Assembly: GCF_012277075.1 (NCBI RefSeq)
Contig: NZ_JAAXMT010000005.1
Location: forward strand, 1-64,000
DNA from: Streptococcus alactolyticus
Lineage (GTDB): Bacteria > Bacillota > Bacilli > Lactobacillales > Streptococcaceae
Length of the DNA stretch: 64,000 nucleotides
Direction: 5' to 3'
Below, in pieces: positions 18,124 through 26,513 of this stretch. The position numbers were made by a program, and so were the translations under genes. Under the pieces are notes generated by a model. It did not search any database and was not told where the DNA came from. It saw only the letters and a program-made list of their open reading frames with translations. The stretch's first letter is position 1. Each line of letters starts with the position of its first letter.

Positions 18124-19341
18124 ATGTCTTACGAGAATTTATTAAAACGTTTTTTAACGTATGTTAAAGTCAATACGCGTAGTAATCCGAACAGCACAAC
18201 AGTGCCGTCAACGCAATCCCAAGTGGATTTTGCTTTGAACGTGCTAAAACCTGAAATGGAAGCTGTCGGTTTGCAAGATGTGCATTATTTGCCTAATGGC
18301 TACTTGGTTGGAACATTGCCTGCCAATGATGCGACTAAAACCCGTAAAATTGGGTTTATTGCACATATGGATACGGCTGATTTCAATGCTGAAGGGGTTA
18401 ACCCGCAAGTGATTGATAACTATGTTGGTGGATCTATTGAACTTGGTCAATCAGGTTACACACTAGACCCAGCAGAATTTCCAAATCTTAATAACTACCT
18501 TGGTCAAACCTTGGTGACAACTGATGGGACAACTTTGCTAGGTTCTGATGACAAATCAGGGATTGCTGAAATTATGACAGCAATTGAGTATTTGGTGGCT
18601 CATCCTGAAATCAAACACGGGGAAATTCATGTTGGTTTTGGTCCAGATGAAGAAATCGGTGTTGGTGCTAATCATTTTGATGTGGATGATTTTGATGTGG
18701 ATTTTGCCTACACCGTTGATGGTGGTCCACTTGGTGAATTGCAATACGAAACCTTTAGCGCAGCAGCTTTAGAAGTTGATTTTAAAGGGCGTAATGTTCA
18801 CCCAGGAACGGCTAAAAACCAAATGATTAATGCTTTGCAATTAGCTATTGATTTCCATAATCAATTGCCAGAAGCTGACCGTCCTGAAAATACGGAAGGA
18901 TATGAAGGCTTCTTCCATCTTCACGGAATGGAAGGAACAGTTGATGAAGCGCATAGTTCCTATATTATCCGCGATTTTGAAGATGCTTCTTTTAAAGGGC
19001 GTAAGGCTCTCGTACAAGAGATTGCGGACAAGATGAATAAAGCCCTCAGCAAAGAATGTGTTTTTGTTCATTTGAATGACCAATATTACAACATGAAAAA
19101 AGTCATTGAAAAGGATATGACACCAATTGAATTAGCCAAAGAGGTCATGGAAGATTTAAACATCAAACCTGTTATTGAGCCAATTCGTGGTGGAACAGAC
19201 GGTTCAAAAATTTCATTTATGGGCATTCCAACACCAAACTTGTTTGCTGGTGGTGAAAACATGCATGGTCGTTTTGAATTCGTCAGTCTTCAAACAATGG
19301 AAAAAGCAGTTGATGTGATTATTGGAATTGTCCGAAAATAA
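18124..19341 (+). CDS. pepT: Peptidase T (tripeptide aminopeptidase)
   Basis: A 405-residue M20 metallopeptidase releasing the N-terminal residue of tripeptides in the cytosol. Metal and catalytic motifs are visible: HMDTADF (near 80), [10 protein letters not shown] (near 142), [17 protein letters not shown] (near 177), and the C-terminal [12 protein letters not shown] and [11 protein letters not shown]. Length matches the family. GAGGTGAAAG precedes the ATG. Confidence 0.96.
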   Translation: MSYENLLKRFLTYVKVNTRSNPNSTTVPSTQSQVDFALNVLKPEMEAVGLQDVHYLPNGYLVGTLPANDATKTRKIGFIAHMDTADFNAEGVNPQVIDNYVGGSIELGQSGYTLDPAEFPNLNNYLGQTLVTTDGTTLLGSDDKSGIAEIMTAIEYLVAHPEIKHGEIHVGFGPDEEIGVGANHFDVDDFDVDFAYTVDGGPLGELQYETFSAAALEVDFKGRNVHPGTAKNQMINALQLAIDFHNQLPEADRPENTEGYEGFFHLHGMEGTVDEAHSSYIIRDFEDASFKGRKALVQEIADKMNKALSKECVFVHLNDQYYNMKKVIEKDMTPIELAKEVMEDLNIKPVIEPIRGGTDGSKISFMGIPTPNLFAGGENMHGRFEFVSLQTMEKAVDVIIGIVRK

Positions 19342-19398
19342 GCTCATTTAAGCGTTGCATAAGCATTAGTTGATAAAATCAAACGGTGGAGGAACATT

Positions 19399-19887
19399 GT
19401 GATTAAAATCTTTGGAAAGATGCGATACCATTGGCAACCTGAATTATCATGGCTGATTACGTATTGGTCAATTGCTCTTGCGCCGATGTTTATTGCATTC
19501 TCATTGTTATTTGAACGAACTAAAATACCCAACCATTTCTTTGTATTGTTTGCGACTTTTGTGATTCTAGTTGGGCTAGGTTTTCACCGCTATTTCATCA
19601 TTGAAGATGATGGAAAATTAAGAATTGTGGCCTTAAATCCATTTAGACGCTCAAGAGTAGCGATAGCGCAAATTCAAACGATTGAGGTTAATAAATCTGG
19701 TATTGTGATGAAAATCAAAAACCAACCCGATCGTATCTTTTATATGCGAAAATGGCCGAAAAAATACTTCTTAGATGCTTTAGTGTTACGTCCAGAGTTT
19801 GCTGGCGAGGTCGTTTTAACAGATAATTTGATTAAGTTGGATTATTTTGAAGCTTACCATAATGAGACAAAAGCTCCTACGAAATAG
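19399..19887 (+). CDS. ebsA: EbsA family membrane protein
   Basis: A 162-residue protein with two membrane helices (about 18-35 and 45-62), then a soluble domain resembling a PH-like fold (RIVALNPFRRSRVAIAQIQTIEV). It corresponds to the EbsA family, long annotated as pore-forming without firm evidence. The order ebsA, fer, LysM protein, cmk is typical of streptococci. The start is GTG with GGAGGA 5 bases upstream. Its 3' end overlaps fer on the other strand by 11 bases. Confidence 0.75.
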   Translation: MIKIFGKMRYHWQPELSWLITYWSIALAPMFIAFSLLFERTKIPNHFFVLFATFVILVGLGFHRYFIIEDDGKLRIVALNPFRRSRVAIAQIQTIEVNKSGIVMKIKNQPDRIFYMRKWPKKYFLDALVLRPEFAGEVVLTDNLIKLDYFEAYHNETKAPTK

Positions 19888-19901
19888 TAAGAGCTTTTGT
19901 C
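19866..19901. terminator. Bidirectional hairpin across the ebsA/fer 3' overlap
   Basis: A perfect 11-bp inverted repeat (GACAAAAGCTC / GAGCTTTTGTC, 14-base loop) spans the convergent ends of both genes. There is no clean T-run on either side, so termination relies on the U-rich 3' arm or on simple mRNA 3'-end protection. Confidence 0.6.
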
Positions 19902-20074
19902 GGGCAGTTTTTAACGGCTGTTATGGTATCAACATCTGTGCTAGGAATAACTTTTTCTAAGCTATCAGAATCAGTAAACTTAACAATGCCATCGTCGTGG
20001 TAGTCAAATACCGAAGAATAGGTCTGACATAATCCGCAGGCGATACATTGTTTTGGTATTATTTGTACTTTCAT
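19877..20074 (-). CDS. fer: Ferredoxin, single [4Fe-4S]
   Basis: A 65-residue electron carrier. Cluster ligands appear as CIACGLC (residues 10-16) and a distant Cys in NCPTKAL near 55, the pattern of a single 4Fe-4S ferredoxin. It could be the partner of the ferredoxin-NADP reductase domain at 59136-60134, but that is inference. Confidence 0.9.
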   Translation of the reverse strand: MKVQIIPKQCIACGLCQTYSSVFDYHDDGIVKFTDSDSLEKVIPSTDVDTITAVKNCPTKALTIS

Positions 20075-20118
20075 AGTATTATTGTAATATGAATTGATTG
20101 ATTTAACAAGGGGACATT

Positions 20119-20664
20119 ATGACAAAACAACCATGGGAAGAAAAAGTCGTAGAGGATAAAGACCAATCTGCTAATCGTAAAACAAAGGGCTCAGTAGTGA
20201 GCACACCTTTGTTGACCGGTTTGCTTAGTGTGTTCTTTGTGATCATTGTGGCTATTTTATTTGTTGTCTTTTACACTTCAAATCGAAGTGGTGACAAGGT
20301 ATCTGAAACCTCTAATTTTTACGGGGCTTCTACAAGCAGCAGTGTCAGCACGTCATCAAGCACTGAAACATCAGAAACAACTTCTGAGGAAACACCTTCA
20401 GAAAGTGATTCGACCTCAGAGGCGCCAGCTGAGAGCACAGAAGAAACACCAGCGACTAGCCAAAGTACAGATACAACGCCTTCTTCATCAAGTATAGATA
20501 CGTCTAGCAACGGTGGGACTATTACCGTATTGCCAGGTGAAGGAGCTGCATCTATTGCCGCACGTGCTGGTATTTCAGTCGACACGCTTTACCAACTCAA
20601 TCCAAGTCACATGACATCAGGTTACTGGTATGCTAACCCAGGTGATGTCGTTAACGTTAACTAA
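20119..20664 (+). CDS. Membrane-anchored LysM peptidoglycan-binding protein
   Basis: A 181-residue protein. One N-terminal membrane helix (about 35-55, LLTGLLSVFFVIIVAILFVVF) leads into an extracellular Ser/Thr/Glu-rich spacer (about 65-135), ending in a LysM domain (ITVLPGEGAASIAARAGISVDTLYQLNP). It probably sits in the membrane and touches peptidoglycan through LysM. It has no catalytic domain. It lies 15 bases before cmk and is probably co-transcribed with it. Confidence 0.85.
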   Translation: MTKQPWEEKVVEDKDQSANRKTKGSVVSTPLLTGLLSVFFVIIVAILFVVFYTSNRSGDKVSETSNFYGASTSSSVSTSSSTETSETTSEETPSESDSTSEAPAESTEETPATSQSTDTTPSSSSIDTSSNGGTITVLPGEGAASIAARAGISVDTLYQLNPSHMTSGYWYANPGDVVNVN

Positions 20665-20679
20665 GAAAGACAGAGGAAT

Positions 20680-21360
20680 ATGAAATCAATTAGAATTGCG
20701 ATTGATGGTCCTGCTTCAAGTGGAAAGAGTACAGTAGCCAAGATTTTAGCACATAATCTTGGCTATACTTATCTAGATACTGGGGCTATGTACCGTTCAG
20801 CTACTTATCTCGCTTTGAAAAACAATCTCCAAATAGATGATGTGCAGGGCATTTTAAAAGCCTTGTCTGACAATCCGATCTCTTTTGGACGTGCCAAAGA
20901 TGGTAGCCAAACCGTTTTTGTTGGTCAGACAGAAGTCACACGTGCCATTCGTGACAATGATGTGACGGCTAATGTGTCACATATTGCAGCTATTCCAGAA
21001 ATTCGTGAAGAATTAGTTGAGCAGCAGCGTCGTATTGCCAAAGACGGTGCCATTATTATGGATGGTCGTGATATTGGGACAGTTGTCTTGCCTGATGCAG
21101 AATTGAAAATCTTTTTAATTGCGTCAGTGGAAGAACGTGCTCAACGTCGTTTCAAAGAAAATCAAGAGCGAGGAATTGCGACCGATTTTGAAACTTTGAA
21201 AAAAGAGATTGCAGAGCGGGATTATAAGGACAGTCATCGTGAGGTTTCTCCTTTGAAACCAGCTTCTGATGCCATTACATTTGACACGACAGGTGTTGAC
21301 ATTGATGGTGTTGTCGCATTTATTCAAGAAAAAGCAGAGAAAATGATTGACATGGCTTAA
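20680..21360 (+). CDS. cmk: Cytidylate kinase
   Basis: A 226-residue enzyme phosphorylating CMP and dCMP with ATP. The P-loop [11 protein letters not shown] is at 7-17, [10 protein letters not shown] at 31-40, the NMP-binding [19 protein letters not shown] near 128, and the lid arginines follow in EERAQRR. The ribosome site GAGGAAT lies just before ATG. Confidence 0.96.
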   Translation: MKSIRIAIDGPASSGKSTVAKILAHNLGYTYLDTGAMYRSATYLALKNNLQIDDVQGILKALSDNPISFGRAKDGSQTVFVGQTEVTRAIRDNDVTANVSHIAAIPEIREELVEQQRRIAKDGAIIMDGRDIGTVVLPDAELKIFLIASVEERAQRRFKENQERGIATDFETLKKEIAERDYKDSHREVSPLKPASDAITFDTTGVDIDGVVAFIQEKAEKMIDMA

Positions 21361-21366
21361 CATTCG

Positions 21367-21375
21367 TGCTATAAT
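21367..21375 (+). promoter_or_regulatory. Extended -10 promoter of the infC operon
   Basis: TGCTATAAT, about 160 bases before the infC ribosome site, so the operon has a long untranslated leader. Confidence 0.75.
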
Positions 21376-21381
21376 TTAAAA

Positions 21382-21520
21382 CAATGAGAAAAGCAGAAGT
21401 GAGAACTTCTCGCCTTGCGACTACGGTTGTCTGGCCCAACATGTCAAACATTCCTTATGGAATATTACGTGTGTGCGGGCTTGTTTCTCAAGTCCGTTTC
21501 GTTTTTCTCTAAAAAAATAA
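21382..21520 (+). promoter_or_regulatory. Structured 5' leader of infC-rpmI-rplT, probable L20-type autoregulatory element
   Basis: The leader of about 140 bases has an early hairpin (AGAAGT / ACTTCT) and a late one, GGGCTTG / CAAGTCC (21477-21495, one G-U), followed by a broken T-run (GTTTCGTTTTT) that looks like an attenuator. In Firmicutes this operon is controlled by L20 binding the leader. Assignment rests on position and the terminator-like hairpin, not on a covariance match. Confidence 0.6.
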
Positions 21521-21533
21521 AGAGGTGAAGATC

Positions 21534-22055
21534 ATAGCTAAGAAAGATCTATTCATTAACGATGAAATCCGCGTTCGCGAAGTTCGTCTCGTTGGTCTTG
21601 ATGGTGAACAGTTAGGAATTAAACCATTATCAGAAGCTCAAGCAATTGCTGATGATGCTAATGTGGATTTGGTTTTAATTCAACCACAAGCTACGCCACC
21701 TGTTGCAAAAATTATGGACTATGGAAAGTTCAAATTTGAGTATCAAAAGAAACGTAAGGAACAACGTAAAAAACAAAGCGTTGTGACTGTGAAAGAGGTT
21801 CGTCTTAGCCCAGTTATCGATAAAGGTGACTTTGAGACTAAACTTCGTAACGGCCGTAAATTCCTTGAAAAAGGAAATAAGGTCAAGGTCTCTATTCGCT
21901 TTAGAGGTCGTATGATTACTCACAAAGAAATTGGAGCAAAGGTATTGGCGGAATTTGCAGAAAGAACGCAAGACATTGCTATTATTGAGCAAAGAGCTAA
22001 GATGGATGGACGCCAAATGTTCATGCAGCTTGCACCAATTTCTGACAAAAAATAA
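21534..22055 (+). CDS. infC: Translation initiation factor IF-3, probable AUA (or AUC) start
   Basis: IF-3 (173 residues from 21534) binds the 30S subunit and checks start-codon pairing. Both domains are visible: N-terminal [16 protein letters not shown], linker [20 protein letters not shown], and C-terminal [18 protein letters not shown]. The only standard start nearby, GTG at 21525, lies inside AGAGGTGA, the ribosome site itself. With that site, ATA at 21534 is best spaced and gives a protein starting AKKDLFIN, like mature IF-3s. Non-canonical infC starts are known and let IF-3 repress itself. If GTG is used the protein has three more residues. Confidence 0.93.
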   Translation: MAKKDLFINDEIRVREVRLVGLDGEQLGIKPLSEAQAIADDANVDLVLIQPQATPPVAKIMDYGKFKFEYQKKRKEQRKKQSVVTVKEVRLSPVIDKGDFETKLRNGRKFLEKGNKVKVSIRFRGRMITHKEIGAKVLAEFAERTQDIAIIEQRAKMDGRQMFMQLAPISDKK

Positions 22056-22094
22056 TTGTCAATTTTAAACTATTTTAAGAGGAGAATTTTTAAA

Positions 22095-22295
22095 ATGCCA
22101 AAACAAAAAACACACCGCGCATCAGCTAAACGTTTCAAACGTACAGGTTCTGGTGGATTGAAACGCTTCCGCGCCTTCACATCACACCGTTTCCACGGTA
22201 AAACTAAAAAACAACGTCGTCATCTTCGCAAAGCCGCTATGGTGCACTCAGGAGATTTCAAACGTATTAAAGCAATGCTTTCAGGTCTTAAATAA
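22095..22295 (+). CDS. rpmI: Ribosomal protein bL35
   Basis: 66 residues, very basic, with [20 protein letters not shown] at the start and KAMLSGLK at the end. An upstream ATG at 22056 is in frame, but AGAGGAGA precedes the ATG at 22095 and the mature family starts there. Second gene of the infC operon. Confidence 0.96.
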   Translation: MPKQKTHRASAKRFKRTGSGGLKRFRAFTSHRFHGKTKKQRRHLRKAAMVHSGDFKRIKAMLSGLK

Positions 22296-22346
22296 GTCTA
22301 AAGCATTTACTCAATATTATTAAGAATTATTTGGAGGAGAATATAA

Positions 22347-22706
22347 ATGGCTCGTGTTAAGGGTGGCGTTGTATCACGCAAACGTCGTAAACGTGTATTG
22401 AAACTTGCTAAAGGTTACTATGGTGCAAAACATATCTTGTTCCGTACTGCAAAAGAACAAGTAATGAATTCTTACTACTATGCATATCGTGACCGTCGTC
22501 AGAAAAAACGTGATTTCCGTAAACTTTGGATCACTCGTATCAATGCGGCAGCTCGTATGAACGGTTTATCATACTCACAATTGATGCATGGTTTGAAATT
22601 AGCTGAAATCGAAGTTAACCGTAAAATGCTTGCTGATTTAGCAGTTAACGATGCAGCAGCTTTCACAGCTCTTGCAGATGCAGCTAAAGCTAAACTTGGT
22701 AAATAA
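22347..22706 (+). CDS. rplT: Ribosomal protein bL20
   Basis: 119 residues. [28 protein letters not shown] is the basic N-terminal tail that enters 23S rRNA, and the globular domain follows ([26 protein letters not shown]). In Firmicutes L20 also represses its own operon through the leader. GGAGGAG precedes the start. Confidence 0.97.
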   Translation: MARVKGGVVSRKRRKRVLKLAKGYYGAKHILFRTAKEQVMNSYYYAYRDRRQKKRDFRKLWITRINAAARMNGLSYSQLMHGLKLAEIEVNRKMLADLAVNDAAAFTALADAAKAKLGK

Positions 22707-22712
22707 TGAGTT

Positions 22713-22743
22713 AAGAGAGAACATTAAACGTTCTCTCTTTTTC
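22713..22743 (+). terminator. Intrinsic terminator after rplT (IS110 target site)
   Basis: Stem AAGAGAGAAC / GTTCTCTCTT with a 7-base loop, then T. The T-tract (22738-22742) is where the first IS110 copy joins the chromosome, leaving the terminator intact. Confidence 0.9.
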
Positions 22744-22918
22744 TACCTTTTGTCAAGCATATCAACGATTTCTAGAAGAAATCATTATCAGAAGCTACTT
22801 AATTCAACCAGTAGAGAAGTTATTTCTTTGACTTAACAGAGAAAAAGTGCACAACTAAATAACACCTTAGCTAGCTACATTTTTGAAAAGGTGTTACAAT
22901 AATATGGCATACACAATT

Positions 22919-23888
22919 TTAGCGATTTTGGGTTGAAGTGTAATCGTAAAGCTTGTTATGCGTTATGAGGTAATACATTGTCCGAATAAGGCGATGTATA
23001 GAGGCAATCGTATGTGGCTTCGTTGAAGTTGTTTGCGATTGTCTTTTTCGTATCCCATAGAAGTCTGCAATATGGCAAGGATTAGTATGGCTAGCCGCAG
23101 CGATGTTGTGAATACACTTAAACAGAATCTTTCTAGCGTAGGGCTTACCACGCTTGGTAATGTGTTCCTTAACGAGGAAGTTTCCAGACTCATAGTGCCG
23201 TAAGTCGATACCGATAAAAGCATTGATTTGATTGGCAGACTGTAAACGGCGGATATCTCCAAGTTCACCAATCATACTTGTCGCAGTTGTCTCAGCGATG
23301 CCAGGAATAGAAAGCAGAATCTCATACTCTGGTAAAGGCTGAGCTAATTCCACCATTTGCTCAAGAACAGCTTGTCTTTGTTCAGAAAGTCTGAGTAGTT
23401 CTTTGGCATAGTAACGAACTTCTTCAAGTATTGGAGAGTTTTTCTTGACGGAACAATAAGACTGAGTGGCTAGTGCTGCAAGCTTTTGTGCTAAGTAAGC
23501 CACGCGTTTCGTAATAACTTATAGCATACATTATACGAAGTTATACGAGCTTACGATTCAGTACAAATTGAGATATCGCTAATGTTTCGGCATTGATTTT
23601 ATCCGTTGTACGGACACGCAAACTGTCTAATTGCTTTTTAGCTTCCAAAGGAGTTAGCTGTGTATAATCGTATCCATTTTCTTCAAGAAATGCTTGAAGA
23701 CGATGCGAATAGACACCTGTTGCTTCAAAAATGATCTCGGGCTTTTGAACGTTTTTTAAATCATCTAATAGGCGAGTAAAACCGATAGCGTCATTTGGCA
23801 TGGTGTATCCATGAATTTTCTCGCCATTGATGACAATAGCCACCTCTGAACTTGCCTTACTTACATCAATTCCAAATACTGTACGCAT
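22919..23888 (-). pseudogene. IS110-family transposase, copy 1, interrupted by linker sequence
   Basis: The N-terminal part (from MRTVFGIDVSKASSEV at 23888) runs to FVLNRK. It is then replaced by the 39-base linker and resumes at RVAYLAQKL, continuing to the normal end at 22919. Compared with copy 2, roughly residues 114-205 are missing. Because the inserted bases look like a library linker, the gene in the living strain is probably intact; as assembled it is split into two reading frames. Confidence 0.85.
23510..23548. other. loxP-type 454 paired-end linker sequence (assembly artefact)
   Basis: The 39 bases contain the loxP spacer GCATACAT and the arm TATACGAAGTTAT exactly, a left arm shortened by three bases (ATAACTT then ATA), and the flanking CGTA and ACGA of the circularisation linker used in 454 Titanium mate-pair libraries as I recall it. 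It replaces 272 bases present in copy 2 (52065-52336). Confidence 0.88.
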
Positions 23889-23918
23889 CATATTACCTCT
23901 TTGTCTTGAATGATTCCT

Positions 23919-24092
23919 TGTTTTAGTGATTTCATTTTCAATACTCAACATCTTGTGTCCTACATACTTTGATAACATTCTTCCTAAAACAGGTGTCTTG
24001 CCAGTTTTTGATACGACGTCTAGCGTCAAAAGAGAACTCGACTTAACAAGACACCACTACTTTAACATAAAAGAAAAAGTAGAGAGTACTTT
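23919..24092 (-). ncRNA. Candidate bridge RNA of IS110 copy 1
   Basis: Same architecture as the copy 2 RNA at 52707-52880. The target-loop stem is GGTGTCTTG / CAAGACACC (23992-24000 and 24047-24055). The guide-like arm reads TTCTCTTTT on the transcript (24028-24036 region), slightly longer than in copy 2, where it reads TTCTCTTGT. The other arm, TCAAAAA, is at 24005-24011. The site occupied by this copy reads TCTCTTTTTG, matching both arms. Confidence 0.6.
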
Positions 24093-24159
24093 CTCCCGTC
24101 GGAGATTTTCTCACTACTAATCTTAGTATGTTTTTGCTATTTTTTGGAATATAAGAATA

Positions 24160-24197
24160 AAAAAGCTCTTACTCCTAAATAGGAGTAAGAGCTTTTT
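24160..24197 (-). terminator. Intrinsic terminator of ltaS
   Basis: A 17-bp stem (arms containing AAAAGCTCTTACTCCT / AGGAGTAAGAGCTTTT, 4-base loop) lies 10 bases beyond the ltaS stop. The minus-strand transcript ends it in a run of U. Confidence 0.92.
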
Positions 24198-24206
24198 GGT
24201 GTGGTA

Positions 24207-26378
24207 TCATTCTGATGACGAGGCTTCTGTTGATGATGATTCAGAACTTGTTGTGCTAGTTGAGCTTTTGTGAAGTTGCATGTAGCTAGGTGCTTTGAAC
24301 AAGTCTGCTGTTGATTTGTTGCCGTTTTGGCTATATAGACTGGTTGAATCGTCGCCCAGTTTTTTCTCAATAGCTTTCAAATCTTTAAGCGAATGTGTAT
24401 ATGAAATTGATGACGCATCAACTGTTTTAAGACCAGTGTCTTTATCAAAACGTAACAGGTCACCTGTTTGAATCTCGTCGCTGATAGCTAATTGCTCAGC
24501 TGCCGCATCACGAATTTTCTTCGTGGCTTCGACGGTATTTTCATCAGGGTTAGTGATTTCTTCGCCAGTTGCGGTGTAATAAAGGTGTCCACCGTAGCTA
24601 GTATAGGTTGGTGTGATGTAGTAACCAGATGTTCTAAGAGCAACGATTTGATTGTTCTCAGGTGAGAGCAAATCTTGTCCAAGTTCAACAAAGTGGCTGG
24701 TATCAACACCAAGCAAGTGAAGAAATGTTGGTAAAGCATCAACTTCACCGCCATAAGTATCACTAATGAAACCATCAGTATAACCAGGAATATGAATCAT
24801 GAACGGAACACGTTGCAACATGGCATTGTCGTATTCGGTCCACGTTTCTGAATCCTTGCCAAGCAATGGTGCTAAGCTTGGATTACGTGAATTAGAGATA
24901 CCGTAGTGGTCTCCGTAAAGAACAACGATAGTATTATCATATAAACCAGATGCTTTTAAGTAATTGAAGAAGGCTTCAACAGAAGCATCAAGGTAGTTGG
25001 CAGTGGCGAAGTAGCCGTTAATGGTTTCGTCATCGGTTTTAGCGAGTGGGAAACCTTCTTCGTCAGATTCGCCATTTAAGCTAGTATAAGGATAATGGTT
25101 ACTTACGGTAATGAATTTCGTATAGAATGGTTGTTGCATATGCTCAAGGTATTTGATTGAGTCTGCAAACATATACTTATCATTTAGACCGTATTGGAAG
25201 GAGTTTTTATCGGTTTGTTCTTGGAAATAAGAAGAATCAAAGAAATAATTGTAACCCCATTGTTTATAAGCGTTGTTACGATTCCAGAAAGAACCGACGT
25301 TTCCGTGGAATACGGCGCTGGTGTATCCGCCAGTTTGTGCCAAGATAGATGGAGCGGCATAAGCGGTATTGTCACCACCGTAGTTAACCATGTAAGAACC
25401 GCTGCTCAGTCCAAAGAGTGAGGTTTCCATCAACGTTTCGGCATCGGATGTTTTACCAGCCTTAACTTGGTTAAAGAAATTAGCAAATGAAAAGGTTGAT
25501 TTTGAATGGTAAAGCGAGTTTAAAAATGGTGTGACTTCGTAGGATTGCCCATCAACATCTAACTTGTAGTCAATCAGAAATTGTTGGAAACTTTCCAAAT
25601 GCAGCACGATAACATTCTTGCCTTTAGCGATACCAAAGTATTTAGGATCGGGAGCGGCGTAATGCTCTTTGACATAATCTTCTACCTTGACCAAATCATC
25701 AGCAGTAGCTTCGCTTCGTTCTTTTTCAGCACGGTAGGTTTGATTGGCACTATAAACGGTGAACGATGGCAAACCTAAGGCTCGAACGACATAAACGTTT
25801 GAAAAACCACGTGTGAGCAACTCAGGACGGTCAATTTCTGCCATAAAGAGGTTAATTGAAAAGAGCAACCCTGAAAGTGCTGTAATCGCAAAACTTGCTC
25901 TCTTGTTAAATGGACGCGGGTCCATGCTGATTTTCTTCGTCGCAAAAAGCGTAATAAGAATAATATAATCTAGAATATAAACAATATCCCAGACACGCAG
26001 TAAGTTAACAGCAGAATCCCCTAGACCAGCCGACACCTTGCTACTTGCTAGCATGGCACTGACGGTAATAAAGTCAGAGAATTCACGGAAATAAATGACA
26101 TTAGAAATGAGTAGGATATTTAAAATCGTGTAAGTAATCCAACTCACAATATAAAAGGTTCGGGTTCGTTTGATATAAAGGCTTAACCCTAATAAGAACA
26201 AACCAAATGGGATGGGATTTAAAATGGATAGGATAACTTGATAGAAATTTCCTAAATCAAGGGTAAAATCAATATGATAAGCCCACATGGTTTTTAGCCA
26301 ATAAAGCAATAAAAGTGTTAAAATGAATCCCAAACGTGTACTCAACACGTGTGAGATAACCTGTTTCAATTTTTTCAC
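24207..26378 (-). CDS. ltaS: Lipoteichoic acid synthase family phosphoglycerol transferase
   Basis: A 723-residue protein. Five N-terminal membrane helices (to about residue 180) precede an extracellular sulfatase-fold domain. The catalytic Thr is T310 in GKTSDAETLMETS. Metal-site elements are HLESFQQ near 260 and VLYGDHYGISN near 480. It polymerises glycerol phosphate from phosphatidylglycerol onto the glycolipid anchor. The C-terminus is Ser/Thr-rich. The start is GTG with AAGGAAG upstream. It is transcribed alone, opposite to its neighbours. Confidence 0.93.
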   Translation of the reverse strand: MKKLKQVISHVLSTRLGFILTLLLLYWLKTMWAYHIDFTLDLGNFYQVILSILNPIPFGLFLLGLSLYIKRTRTFYIVSWITYTILNILLISNVIYFREFSDFITVSAMLASSKVSAGLGDSAVNLLRVWDIVYILDYIILITLFATKKISMDPRPFNKRASFAITALSGLLFSINLFMAEIDRPELLTRGFSNVYVVRALGLPSFTVYSANQTYRAEKERSEATADDLVKVEDYVKEHYAAPDPKYFGIAKGKNVIVLHLESFQQFLIDYKLDVDGQSYEVTPFLNSLYHSKSTFSFANFFNQVKAGKTSDAETLMETSLFGLSSGSYMVNYGGDNTAYAAPSILAQTGGYTSAVFHGNVGSFWNRNNAYKQWGYNYFFDSSYFQEQTDKNSFQYGLNDKYMFADSIKYLEHMQQPFYTKFITVSNHYPYTSLNGESDEEGFPLAKTDDETINGYFATANYLDASVEAFFNYLKASGLYDNTIVVLYGDHYGISNSRNPSLAPLLGKDSETWTEYDNAMLQRVPFMIHIPGYTDGFISDTYGGEVDALPTFLHLLGVDTSHFVELGQDLLSPENNQIVALRTSGYYITPTYTSYGGHLYYTATGEEITNPDENTVEATKKIRDAAAEQLAISDEIQTGDLLRFDKDTGLKTVDASSISYTHSLKDLKAIEKKLGDDSTSLYSQNGNKSTADLFKAPSYMQLHKSSTSTTSSESSSTEASSSE

Positions 26379-26428
26379 TGTAGGAACTTCCTTTTTTTAT
26401 TTTTCCTAAAGACAAAATCTCAGTTAAG

Positions 26429-26437
26429 ATTATAACA
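26429..26437 (-). promoter_or_regulatory. Extended -10 promoter of ltaS
   Basis: On the minus strand TGTTATAAT, a perfect extended -10, lies 51 bases upstream of the GTG start. Confidence 0.7.
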
Positions 26438-26497
26438 TAAATTTATTTTAGGGAGCCAGAAGAAATGCAAAAAATAGTAGGAAAACGCACAAAATTT

Positions 26498-26506
26498 TGA
26501 TATAAT
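26498..26506 (+). promoter_or_regulatory. Extended -10 promoter directly before the methyltransferase ATG
   Basis: TGATATAAT ends 7 bases before ATG at 26514, so the predicted transcript begins at or next to the A of the start codon. Confidence 0.75.
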
Positions 26507-26513
26507 AAGCCTT

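Larger units (their letters stand above)
22743..24135 (-). mobile_element. IS110-family insertion element, copy 1 (contains a sequencing-linker artefact)
   Basis: Bounded by comparison with copy 2 at 51298-52923: both share everything from the terminator T-tract on the left to GTATGTTTTT on the right and diverge outside. Copy 1 is 1393 bases against 1626. The difference, 233, equals exactly 272 bases missing minus the 39-base linker at 23510-23548, so no other indels exist. Scattered substitutions show it is a real, separate copy. The transposase gene reads right to left, and the non-coding segment upstream of it (23889-24135) holds the bridge-RNA-like structure. No terminal inverted repeats are seen. 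Confidence 0.88.

Noticed and set aside
20319..20585. Minus-strand frame opposite the Ser/Thr-rich spacer of the LysM protein
   Set aside because: It is a low-complexity shadow of the repeat-rich coding strand without a ribosome site.
23510..23548. A natural Cre/loxP recombination site or an engineered deletion scar
   Set aside because: The bases just outside the loxP core (CGTA and ACGA) match the 454 paired-end linker as recalled, no selection or cloning sequence is nearby, and the target (one IS transposase) makes no sense for a construct.
22919..24029. Natural frameshift or deletion decay of the IS110 copy 1 transposase
   Set aside because: Outside the linker the copy is the same length as copy 2 with both halves open, so there is no independent sign of decay.
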